Origin: Leptospira alexanderi serovar Manhao 3 str. L 60
Lineage (GTDB): Bacteria > Spirochaetota > Leptospiria > Leptospirales > Leptospiraceae
DNA: 36,275 bases
NCBI RefSeq assembly: GCF_000243815.2
Contig: NZ_AHMT02000051.1
Coordinates: 40,001-76,275, forward strand
Direction: 5' to 3'
Positions 1 through 8,157 of this stretch are shown in pieces (the stretch's first letter is position 1; every line of letters starts with the position of its first letter). The notes below the pieces were generated by a model, which ran no database searches, was not told the DNA's origin, and saw only the letters and a program-made list of their open reading frames with translations. Made by a program: the position numbers and the translations under genes.

Positions 1-380
1 TCATTTTTTTGGAAAGTCCTTTTGTGGAAACAGTAGAAGACCGTAGAGATTTTTAAAATTTTTACCAAATATTTTCTTTTTTAGGTTCAAATTTGAGTAT
101 TTATACTGTTTGTATATGCATTATAAGTGAATACGTTTAAAAACGTATATTCATTTTTCTTTATTTTTTAAAAGTTGTCAATTAAAAGGCATAGAGGAAT
201 TATTCACTATTCTCATACAGCCGCATAGTTAAATCATTTTGAGACAAGAAAAATTAATAACATATGATTTGGACTGCACAAAACAAAATTGGTCTTTAGG
301 GTCGAGCCTAAAGTATTTTATTAAGTTAATAATAAACAATAATTGAATGTTGAATATAATAAATAATTATGAAGGGATAA
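1..380. other. AT-rich intergenic region upstream of the ATPase gene
   Basis: No convincing gene is seen on either strand. The stretch holds the hairpin at 129-169. A perfect TATAAT hexamer at 355-360 lies about 20 bases before the ATPase start, but no matching -35 box sits at normal spacing. A purine-rich GAAGGGA stretch just before the ATG is a reasonable ribosome-binding site. Confidence 0.4.
129..169 (+). terminator. Candidate factor-independent terminator of a gene left of the window
   Basis: An imperfect hairpin (arms around GAATACGTT and AACGTATATTC, with a two-base bulge) is followed by a T-rich run to about 169. No gene is visible in 1-128, so it would end a transcript entering from the left. 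The stem is AT-rich and weak. Confidence 0.35.
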
Positions 381-2735
381 ATGAAAAAAATATTTTTTGC
401 ATACGAAGGCGGGCATTCTGAAATATCCGATACAATTAAGCGAGCTATTATTGAGTTTAATAGTCATCAAAAAACTTTCCGTGCATTGCGGTGGGAAGAG
501 ATGGATATAATTGGCAAAGTATTGAATAAATCAATTTTTAAAGAAATTGAAGAATCGGAATGGTTTGCTTGCGATCTATCCTATATTAATCATAATGTTA
601 TGTTTGAATTAGGATATGCAGTTGGAAAAAAAAAGAAAATCCTAATATTTCTAAATTTAGGGATTGTTGATGCAAAGGAGAATTATTCTAATTCAAAACT
701 ACTGAGGAATATTGGATACCTAGGGTATACAACGCATAAGCATATACAGACTGAACTACAGACGAAGTCACATGAAAAATCCATTCTTTTGAATGAGATG
801 GTGAATTTGAAAACATTAGATAAGGATTCAAAGGATGTTCTTTATATTTCACCTCAAACTGAAACTCAGGCTTCTCTTGAGCTAACCGAATTATTACAAA
901 GTAAAAATTATAGTGTTGTATTTGATGATAGCTCTGAAGTTGAATATCAAACCGTTAGTTGGTATATTAATTCGTTAAATTCATGTAAGACAACGATAAT
1001 TCATTTGTTAGGCCACGATCGGGTCGGAAGTCATAATAATAATTCAGAAGCATCTTTTTATGCAGGAATCGCAGCGGGACTAGGGAAAAAAGTTCTTATA
1101 TTAGCTCCAAGCCCATTTAAGGCCCCTATTGATTACGAAGACATTTTACTCGAATATGAAAATACTACCGAATGCGCTGTCAAAACTGATGATTGGTTGA
1201 GAGAAACATTACATAATGTTCCAAGCCCGAATATAGTTAATAAGAATGATGATCAGATTGAGGAAACTTTATTGCGATTGGGTATTGGAGCAGAAGTTGC
1301 AGAGAGTGAGAAAGATGACCTTCTTAATTATTTTATAGAATCAGAAGCATATCGAAAAGCACAAACTCAAGAGATTTCAATTTTTGTAGGCAGAAAAGGA
1401 ACTGGAAAAACCGCTCTTTTTATTAGACTTGAAAAAGATTTTGATTCAAAAATAGAAAATTATAATATAGTATTAAAACCAGAATCAGACGAATTATTAG
1501 AAGATGTAGAAATTGTTTCATTGTTTAGTAATGAAAGGGTAAAACGCACTTATTACTTTGCGATATGGAAATTTATATTCTATAATAAATTACTAGTTTC
1601 CGTTGTTAGTAAAATAAGTGGCAAAACTAAAAGAGGAGAATATGAAATCTCTCCGTTAGAAAGGGAGTTGCTTGAGATTTTTGAAAAAAATAGAAATTTT
1701 ACGTCTTTGAATTTCTTCGGAGCACTGAGAGAATTAGACAGGGGAAATGAATCCCTATCACTTGTCGGTGATCCAAAAGTTATCGAACGTTTGTTTAATG
1801 GCCTTTTATCCAATTTGATGGCATTGATTCACGCATATTTTAGAAAAAATAAATATGCGAAGATCAATATTTTGGCGGATAATTTAGATAAAACATGGGA
1901 TTCGAGAAATGATTTAAATTTACAAGGGGAAATGATCCTAAGCCTAATTGAGTATAGTGCGAAATTAATTAATGAACTTAGTGACAAGGCTCAATCCAGG
2001 ATATCAGGGGCTACTGTAATTTTATTAAGGAAAGATATATTTGAATACATTTTAAAACTTTCGCGCGAGCCGGACAAATTAGTCGGAAGGCATTATGAAA
2101 TAAATTGGACGAGCCATTCGAAATTATTAAGAAAGGTCGTAGAAAAAAGATTTCAATATAAGCTTAACTTAGAATCCTCCGCTCAGGTTGAGAAGGTTTG
2201 GAAAGATTATTTTGATTTTTCTAATAAAGAAGATCCTTTTAATTATATAAAAAAATATGTAATTCCAAGGCCACGAGATATAATCTACTTTATTATAAAG
2301 TTATTTGAATCGGCTATAAATAATGATTCGACTAAGGTAACGGATAACGATATCGATTATGCTATCGATGCATATTCGAATTTTTTGAATAATAATTTGA
2401 TAGCCGAGTTAAAAGCGGAGTTTCCGAATATTGGAGATATAATGGCCGAAGTAAGGAAGCAATATTATAATTATTATATTGATTATTACAAGTTCTTGTC
2501 TTTGTTGGAAGAAATGGGTATGGATCGAATGAAAATTAGTGCCTTGATGCAATCACTTTTTACGAAGCAATATTTATTAGGATTTAATGAAACAAAATCC
2601 GGAGAAATTATTGATACGTATGCTGAGCTGTCCCTTTACCTTAAAAAAAGAAAATTATTTATCTTTAAGTATAGAATTAGCTTAGTTCTTAATCCGAATG
2701 TGTCATTTTTGAGAAGCGGTTCGATGAGATTTTGA
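381..2735 (+). CDS. NDT/TIR-like double-domain protein with Sll1717-type P-loop ATPase, putative defence protein
   Basis: Seen: residues 1-95 form a Rossmann-like domain with D65, N72 and E76 in the pattern DLSxxNxxVxFELGYA. That layout is typical of nucleoside 2-deoxyribosyltransferase-like and some TIR-like domains, where the glutamate is catalytic. Residues 150-245 repeat the fold (NNSEASFYAGIAAGLGKKV), but the aligned position of E76 is Tyr227, so this copy may bind rather than cut. Residues 332-344 carry a Walker A motif (GRKGTGKT, 337-344). A Walker B-like ILADNLDK follows, with D500 and D503, and a C-terminal RPRDIIYF segment. The second half resembles the Sll1717 P-loop ATPase family. 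Inference: a sensor ATPase fused to a nucleotide- or NAD-targeting effector, as in STAND-like abortive-infection proteins. The gene is AT-rich, stands alone and is followed by an IS, all of which suggest horizontal transfer. The function is unproven. Confidence 0.75.
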   Translation: MKKIFFAYEGGHSEISDTIKRAIIEFNSHQKTFRALRWEEMDIIGKVLNKSIFKEIEESEWFACDLSYINHNVMFELGYAVGKKKKILIFLNLGIVDAKENYSNSKLLRNIGYLGYTTHKHIQTELQTKSHEKSILLNEMVNLKTLDKDSKDVLYISPQTETQASLELTELLQSKNYSVVFDDSSEVEYQTVSWYINSLNSCKTTIIHLLGHDRVGSHNNNSEASFYAGIAAGLGKKVLILAPSPFKAPIDYEDILLEYENTTECAVKTDDWLRETLHNVPSPNIVNKNDDQIEETLLRLGIGAEVAESEKDDLLNYFIESEAYRKAQTQEISIFVGRKGTGKTALFIRLEKDFDSKIENYNIVLKPESDELLEDVEIVSLFSNERVKRTYYFAIWKFIFYNKLLVSVVSKISGKTKRGEYEISPLERELLEIFEKNRNFTSLNFFGALRELDRGNESLSLVGDPKVIERLFNGLLSNLMALIHAYFRKNKYAKINILADNLDKTWDSRNDLNLQGEMILSLIEYSAKLINELSDKAQSRISGATVILLRKDIFEYILKLSREPDKLVGRHYEINWTSHSKLLRKVVEKRFQYKLNLESSAQVEKVWKDYFDFSNKEDPFNYIKKYVIPRPRDIIYFIIKLFESAINNDSTKVTDNDIDYAIDAYSNFLNNNLIAELKAEFPNIGDIMAEVRKQYYNYYIDYYKFLSLLEEMGMDRMKISALMQSLFTKQYLLGFNETKSGEIIDTYAELSLYLKKRKLFIFKYRISLVLNPNVSFLRSGSMRF

Positions 2736-2791
2736 AAAAAATATTTTTATTATTTACTGCGCAAAATTGCCTTAATCGTGCTGTAAAATTA

Positions 2792-2821
2792 AAATATTGT
2801 ATATTTAAATATACAATATTT
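2792..2821. repeat. Perfect 30-bp AT palindrome downstream of the ATPase gene
   Basis: Two 15-base arms (AAATATTGTATATTT and its exact complement) meet with no spacer, about 57 bases after the ATPase stop. It could fold as a transcription-ending hairpin, though it lacks GC and a clean T tail, or it could bind a dimeric regulator. Confidence 0.6.
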
Positions 2822-3535
2822 AAGTTAGGCGATATCGGTTTAGGTTTTTCTTTAAAATGAATATGTAAACTCCTTTTTTAACATTAATAATTGTTTTGTT
2901 GGGATGGCTTTTAAATGAATTCTATCAATATTTAAAGAGAAAAATTGAATATAGTCAAGAATTAAGAACACTCTTATTTCATTTATTACTGATCCCTATA
3001 AAAATGAGTACCCGTAAATAAGAAATAAAAAAAGATGGTAATGTGAGAAATGACAAAAACCAAAAGAGACTCAAGGATTTAGAGAAAAGAAGACAGAAGG
3101 GAATTGCTCTCTTGAAGAAAGGCTACACGTGCTACGGAGTAGCCAAAGAGCTTGGAGTCAGTAAGCAATCGGTAATGCGTTGGCGTGAAAGATATGAAAA
3201 GGAAGGAATCGAAGGAGTAAAATGGAATGGTCGACGAGGTCGACCGACCAAATTGACCATTTCAGAGAAGAAAGAATTAAAAAGAATCATCTTGAAAGGT
3301 CCGATCAGTAACGGTTATCCGAATGAACTTTGGTCAACGTATCGTGTATCAGAAATCATACGAAAAGAATTCGGAGTAACGTATCATCAAGATTACGTAG
3401 GAATTCTCTTACATCAATTAGGATTTTCGTATCAAAAACCTAAAAGAAGGGGCTTAGAAAGAAATGAATCCTCCATTAAAACTTGGAAAACGGAAACTTA
3501 GCCAGATATAAAAAAAGCAGAGAATGAAGGGTTTA

Positions 3536-3697
3536 CTACTCGGACGCAGAAAATGATACTCGAAAATAAGCGGTCGGTTTTGCAAAAGTACAACGGTTCT
3601 CAAAAATTAAGTCAAATTGGGAAATCTCGACTTTTTAGAAGAAGATTCCAATTTTCGAAATAGTTTATCATAGTATTTTATTCATGCGTCCGAGTAG
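3536..3697. mobile_element. 162-bp MITE inside the IS630 transposase
   Basis: Perfect 13-bp terminal inverted repeats (CTACTCGGACGCA and its complement at 3685-3697) are flanked by a TA duplication (3534-3535 and 3698-3699). Its removal with one TA restores the transposase frame, which directly shows it to be an insertion. No coding capacity is seen. TA duplication points to mobilisation by an IS630/mariner-type transposase, but its ends differ from those of the host IS, so another helper is expected. Confidence 0.85.
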
Positions 3698-3770
3698 TAA
3701 GGTCATATTTTTAGATGAAAGCGGAATCAGCCAGAATCCATATACGATAAAAACTTGGAGCTTAATCGGA

Positions 3771-3814
<44 letters not shown>

Positions 3815-3899
3815 AGTAATCGGTGCTATTTCTAAAAAAGATTTTCACTTCCAGATCATAACAGGCTCTGTTAAAAGCCAGGACCTTATTTATTTTTTA

Positions 3900-3988
3900 C
3901 TGATCTCTACATAAAGGAGTACCGCCAATTTTAACACAAATCCCCGTTTAGGCGCGGAATTTTGGACACTCCATTATGTAGGGATGAG
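3900..3988. mobile_element. 89-bp MITE, copy A, inside the IS630 transposase
   Basis: The left end CTGATCTCTACATAAAGGAG and the complement of the right end match closely (imperfect ~20-bp inverted repeats). TA lies on both sides (3898-3899, 3989-3990). The ends resemble those of the surrounding IS630 element, so this looks like an internally deleted relative that the same or a sister transposase could move. Excision with one TA restores the transposase frame. Confidence 0.85.
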
Positions 3989-4028
<40 letters not shown>

Positions 4029-4324
4029 AGTTTGGGATAATCTATCTGCTCATAAAAGCAAAGCAATGAATGAATTTTTAAAAGCAAATGAGAAAAGGCT
4101 TCGAGTAGAATTTTTGCCTCCTTATGCTCCGGAGTTAAATCCGCAAGAATATATCTGGTGTCGTTGGAAGAAAAACTATATGGCTAATTTTTGTCCGGAG
4201 AATCTTAGCCAATTGATTCAAAGAACTAAATCTACTTTAGGAATATTGAAATCAAATACAATCAGTTTCGATAGTTATTGGAGACAAGCTGGTATTTAGG
4301 TCCTCATTTTTATAGGGATCGGTA

Positions 4325-4413
4325 CTGATCTCTACATAAAGGAGTACCGTCAATTTTAGCACAAATCCCCGTTTAGATGTAGAATTTTGGACACTCTATT
4401 ATGTAGGGATGAG
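4325..4413. mobile_element. 89-bp MITE, copy B, abutting the right IS end
   Basis: Same length as copy A and identical at 82 of 89 positions by eye. It is flanked by TA at 4323-4324 (shared with the IS right end) and at 4414-4415. It therefore inserted into the TA made by the IS, or the IS inserted beside it. Confidence 0.85.
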
Positions 4414-4501
4414 TAATGAAAAATGAATCATGAATTTCTTACGACCCTGCTCACGTTAAGTAAGTTTTGAGGCAGACTTGTCGAAATCGTATCCTCTTGA
4501 C

Positions 4502-4876
4502 CTACAACAAGAACCAGTAGTATGAAAAAGCAACGATCACGGAAAGATAGCCGATTATATAAATCCGAAGTCTGTGTTTGTATACGAATTGAAATAGTAT
4601 CGTATCATAGACAAGATTGGAATTCGGAAAAATTTCCTGGCTATTTTCGGAATCGTCCGAAAGCCCGCTTTTCCACGAGGCTATCACTTTTGTAAAATCC
4701 TTTCCGAATGAACTTTTAGGAATGGAATTTACAAAATGGAGTGTTTTCGCTTTCTCCTGACAACGATCGCAATCCCTAATATGGTTCCTAAGAAAGATCG
4801 GAATCCCCTTGCCGGAATATAAATTTTCCTTAATGTATTCCTCTTCAAAACATACTTCGGTATTCATAGACTCCAT
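4502..4876 (-). CDS. Small membrane protein with zf-HC2-like motif, putative anti-sigma factor
   Basis: 124 aa. The motif HIRDCDRC (HxxxCxxC, about residues 32-39) matches the zinc-binding core of anti-sigma factors of the zf-HC2 type. One hydrophobic segment (IYIIGYLSVIVAFSYYWFLL) lies at the very C terminus, so the N-terminal motif should face the cytoplasm. A strong AAGGAG precedes the ATG by 11 bases. It is the last gene of the minus-strand efflux operon, 16 bases after the RND gene. No sigma-factor gene is beside it in this window, which is unusual for an anti-sigma factor. It could instead be a metal- or redox-sensing accessory protein of the pump. Confidence 0.6.
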   Translation of the reverse strand: MESMNTEVCFEEEYIKENLYSGKGIPIFLRNHIRDCDRCQEKAKTLHFVNSIPKSSFGKDFTKVIASWKSGLSDDSENSQEIFPNSNLVYDTILFQFVYKHRLRIYIIGYLSVIVAFSYYWFLL

Positions 4877-4892
4877 CGTTTACGGATCTCCT

Positions 4893-7800
4893 TTATATTT
4901 TCTTTGAGCGTTTTTTGGTTTTATTTTGTATCGGAACACTTTTATGATCTTCCAAAAGATAAGGCACCGCGATTTTAAAAAATGCGGGAAATAAAAGTAT
5001 CGTAAGAACGGTCGAGATGGACAATCCCGCGACTACCGTTACGGCAAGGGGTCTCCACAATTGACTTCCTTCTCCGGAATCCAAGACGGACGGAAGTAGA
5101 CCTAGAACCGTGGTTATGGTAGTGATCAGGATCGGACGAATCCGCTCTCTGATTCCCTCGGCCAATAATTCGTCGATTTCGTAATATTGATTCGATTTTA
5201 ATTTTTCTAAAAAAGTTTCCACAATTAATATCGAATTGTTCACCGTAATTCCGGCCAACATAACGAAACCGATATATACGGATATATTTAAGGACATACG
5301 AAACGCGAATAAAGTTAAAATCACCCCCGCCGCAGAGAACGGTATGGTAAGTATAATTAGAAACGGAAGCAAAAAGGACTCGAATAAAGACGATAAAATA
5401 CAAACGATTATGATGAAGGCCAAGATGATTAAATTGATCATCTCGACTTTACTCTCTTTCAGTTTTTTGTAGTTTCCGGTCATTTCGTAGTGATAGTTTT
5501 CCGGGAAAGAAATTTTCTTTAGAGCGGTTTCAATTTCGATAACGGCGGAACCGGTATCGATGTCGCCTAACTTAGCGGTGAGTCCGTAAGTTCTTCGTTT
5601 GTTTTTTCTATAGATCCTGGATTCCGCTTTTTCCTTTTTGATCGAACTGAGTTCGATCAAGGGTGTTTTCGAGATTTTTTCCGATTTAGAGGAGGGAATT
5701 GCGACTCCAAAAACCGACTCGGGACCTTCTCTGTCTTCCTCGGAAAATCGGACTCGAATGTCGATCTCCTTATCTTTATCGTAAAACTTAGTGGGAATAG
5801 AGCCCGTATATGCAGTTTTCATAAAGTTAGCGATTTGGTTGGGCAACAATCCGGATTGTGAGGCTTTCACCTTATCGATCGAAAAAGTAATTTGATCTTT
5901 TCCTTCCTTAAAACGAAGGGCGACCTGCTGAATTCCGGGTATCCCTCCTATTTCTTTTGCGGATTCTCTAGCTAACTCCTTGATCGTTTCAGCTTCGTCT
6001 CCTATAATTTCAATATCGATTTCCTTGGATCCCTCTCCCGCGCCGGATTCGGTATAAAATACGAATGCGTTCTTTAACTCGTCCGTTTCCTTTTTTAATT
6101 CGGTGATAACGTCGTTGGCCGATTTACCTTCCCGGAAAGAAGCGGGTTTTAACTTTATCATCAGATCCGAATGCCATTTTTCAACTTTGGAGGATACTTT
6201 TTCCACGTTCGGATTCTTTTCGATCACCCTTTCCACGCTCTTTGTGATCACGTCGGTTGCATCGAGGTGAGTTCCCGTTTCTACTTCCAACGAAGCGCTG
6301 ATCTCGTTGGAATCGGTCGGATCGATGTATTCCTGTTTTAAAAAATAAGAAAGACAAAGACAAACTACGATGATAGCCGTGGAATAGAGCGCGGTTTTAT
6401 TGTAATGTTTGAGTAGAAACCGCAAAGTTTCCGTTAAATCAAATCGATAAAGCTCGTATGGATCCGACGATTCGGGATTTAATTTCGTTTGACGACGCCG
6501 CAAAATTTTATTCCGGAGCCAAGGTAGAATCTTATGATACATTTCGATTTCAATATAAGATTTCATTTTCGAAATATACGTAAGAACATACTGCGGTGGA
6601 ACGAGGGTTTGAAATCGACTCTCTTTCGTTAAAATAAACTTGGCAAGAGTGGGCAGAAAAGTCAGGGATACGATTAAAGAGGTGACCAAAGACGCTGAAA
6701 CGGTAATCGCCAGGCCTCCGTAGAGATCCCGTAGCTCCCGGGAACTGAAAAAGATCGGAAAAAAAACGGCAATGCTGGTCAAAACGGACGCGAACAATTC
6801 CTTCGATAATCCGGAAGAGGCTTTTAAAATTCCGTCTTCTACGAATCCGTTTTCGTGATGAACAAAAAAGATACGATCAATAACCACCACCGAACAATCT
6901 ACGAGCATTCCTACGCCCAAAGCCAATCCGCAAAGGGAGATAACGTTGATTCCTACGTTGAAAAAATACATCAATCCGAACGTTGAAATAATGGAAAGCG
7001 GAATCGATACGGATACGAGAATCGTAGCGTAGAAGTTCCGTAAAAAAAGAAACAAAACGACGACTGCGATTATACCTCCCTGGATTGCGGAATCCGCAAC
7101 TTTTGCGATGGCCGTTTTAATCGTCTGAGATTGATCGTAGTTGATACTTTGTTGAATCCCTTCTATATGAATCGAGGAAAGCTCCCTTCTAAGTTCTTCA
7201 CATAACGCCAGTGAATTTGCGTCGCCCGCTTTTTGGACATAAACGGATACGACTTCTTTACCTGCGTCTCTTGCTATATCTTCCTTTTCTCTGAACCCGT
7301 CCTTCACATTCGATATATCCGATAAGTAAACGATTTGTTCCGACTTACCGACCGTAATCGGTATTTTTCCGATCTCCTTAATTTGAATCAACTTCCCGAT
7401 CACCCGTATATTGATGTAGTTGTCTCCGATCAATAAATTTCCGGCGGGAACGTCTACGTTCGCGGTTCTGATCTTGGATAAAACTTCTTCCAATCCGACC
7501 CCTGTCTGTAATAACTTACCCTTGTCTATATCAATGTTTATCTCTCTTTGAAATCCGCCTCCGACGTGAATTTCACTAACTCCGTCGATTCTTTCGAATT
7601 TCTTTTTATATTTGTTTTCGCCGAATTCTCTCAATTCCTTCAATTTGTATCTTTCGGATTCGAGTTTTACGATAAAGATCGGTTTGTTGGTAGGATCGTA
7701 TCTGAGAATGGCGGGCTCTTCCACTTCTCTGGGAAAATTACCTCGTATGAGATCGATTTTAGAACGTACTTCGAGGGAACGATATGAGACTTTGGTGCCG

Positions 7801-8093
7801 GGTTTGAATATGACGTTGATCCTCGATTCCCCTTCTTCGGAAGAGGATAGTATATCCTCGATCCCGCCTACTCCGGAAATTTGTTCTTCTATCGGTTTCG
7901 TAATGATTTCTTCGATTTTACTGGGTGAAATTCCGGGATATCGAGTCAGTATAGTGATAGCCGGAGAACTCGTAGGAGGCATTAACGAAATAGGAAGTCT
8001 TGGAATGGAAATGAATCCGAAAATTCCGACCGCCACAAACAACATAAACGTTGTTATATGTCTTCTGTATAATAGACCGATTAAAGAATCCAT
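4893..8093 (-). CDS. RND-family efflux transporter (AcrB/SwrC-like), second subunit
   Basis: 1066 aa, the usual length for an inner-membrane RND pump with 12 membrane spans and two large periplasmic loops. The N terminus (RRHITTFMLFVAVGIFGFISIPRLPISLMP) and the pore-domain pattern PGISPSKIEEIITKPIEEQISGVGGI are typical. In TM4 the sequence is GMLVDCSVVVID: D399 matches AcrB Asp407, but the next residue is Cys400 instead of Asp408. In TM10 the AcrB Lys940 position is Asn (GITVNNSILIVE). The C terminus is basic. The gene lies 64 bases after the other RND gene on the same strand and has no adaptor of its own. Known for the family: proton-driven export through an adaptor and a TolC-like channel. 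The substrate cannot be read from the sequence. Confidence 0.9.
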   Translation of the reverse strand: MDSLIGLLYRRHITTFMLFVAVGIFGFISIPRLPISLMPPTSSPAITILTRYPGISPSKIEEIITKPIEEQISGVGGIEDILSSSEEGESRINVIFKPGTKVSYRSLEVRSKIDLIRGNFPREVEEPAILRYDPTNKPIFIVKLESERYKLKELREFGENKYKKKFERIDGVSEIHVGGGFQREINIDIDKGKLLQTGVGLEEVLSKIRTANVDVPAGNLLIGDNYINIRVIGKLIQIKEIGKIPITVGKSEQIVYLSDISNVKDGFREKEDIARDAGKEVVSVYVQKAGDANSLALCEELRRELSSIHIEGIQQSINYDQSQTIKTAIAKVADSAIQGGIIAVVVLFLFLRNFYATILVSVSIPLSIISTFGLMYFFNVGINVISLCGLALGVGMLVDCSVVVIDRIFFVHHENGFVEDGILKASSGLSKELFASVLTSIAVFFPIFFSSRELRDLYGGLAITVSASLVTSLIVSLTFLPTLAKFILTKESRFQTLVPPQYVLTYISKMKSYIEIEMYHKILPWLRNKILRRRQTKLNPESSDPYELYRFDLTETLRFLLKHYNKTALYSTAIIVVCLCLSYFLKQEYIDPTDSNEISASLEVETGTHLDATDVITKSVERVIEKNPNVEKVSSKVEKWHSDLMIKLKPASFREGKSANDVITELKKETDELKNAFVFYTESGAGEGSKEIDIEIIGDEAETIKELARESAKEIGGIPGIQQVALRFKEGKDQITFSIDKVKASQSGLLPNQIANFMKTAYTGSIPTKFYDKDKEIDIRVRFSEEDREGPESVFGVAIPSSKSEKISKTPLIELSSIKKEKAESRIYRKNKRRTYGLTAKLGDIDTGSAVIEIETALKKISFPENYHYEMTGNYKKLKESKVEMINLIILAFIIIVCILSSLFESFLLPFLIILTIPFSAAGVILTLFAFRMSLNISVYIGFVMLAGITVNNSILIVETFLEKLKSNQYYEIDELLAEGIRERIRPILITTITTVLGLLPSVLDSGEGSQLWRPLAVTVVAGLSISTVLTILLFPAFFKIAVPYLLEDHKSVPIQNKTKKRSKKI

Positions 8094-8157
8094 TTACAGC
8101 GTGTCCCAAAACTCCAGTTTACTTTATCAGAAAAATCAAGCTGCAAGGTTCTTACGT

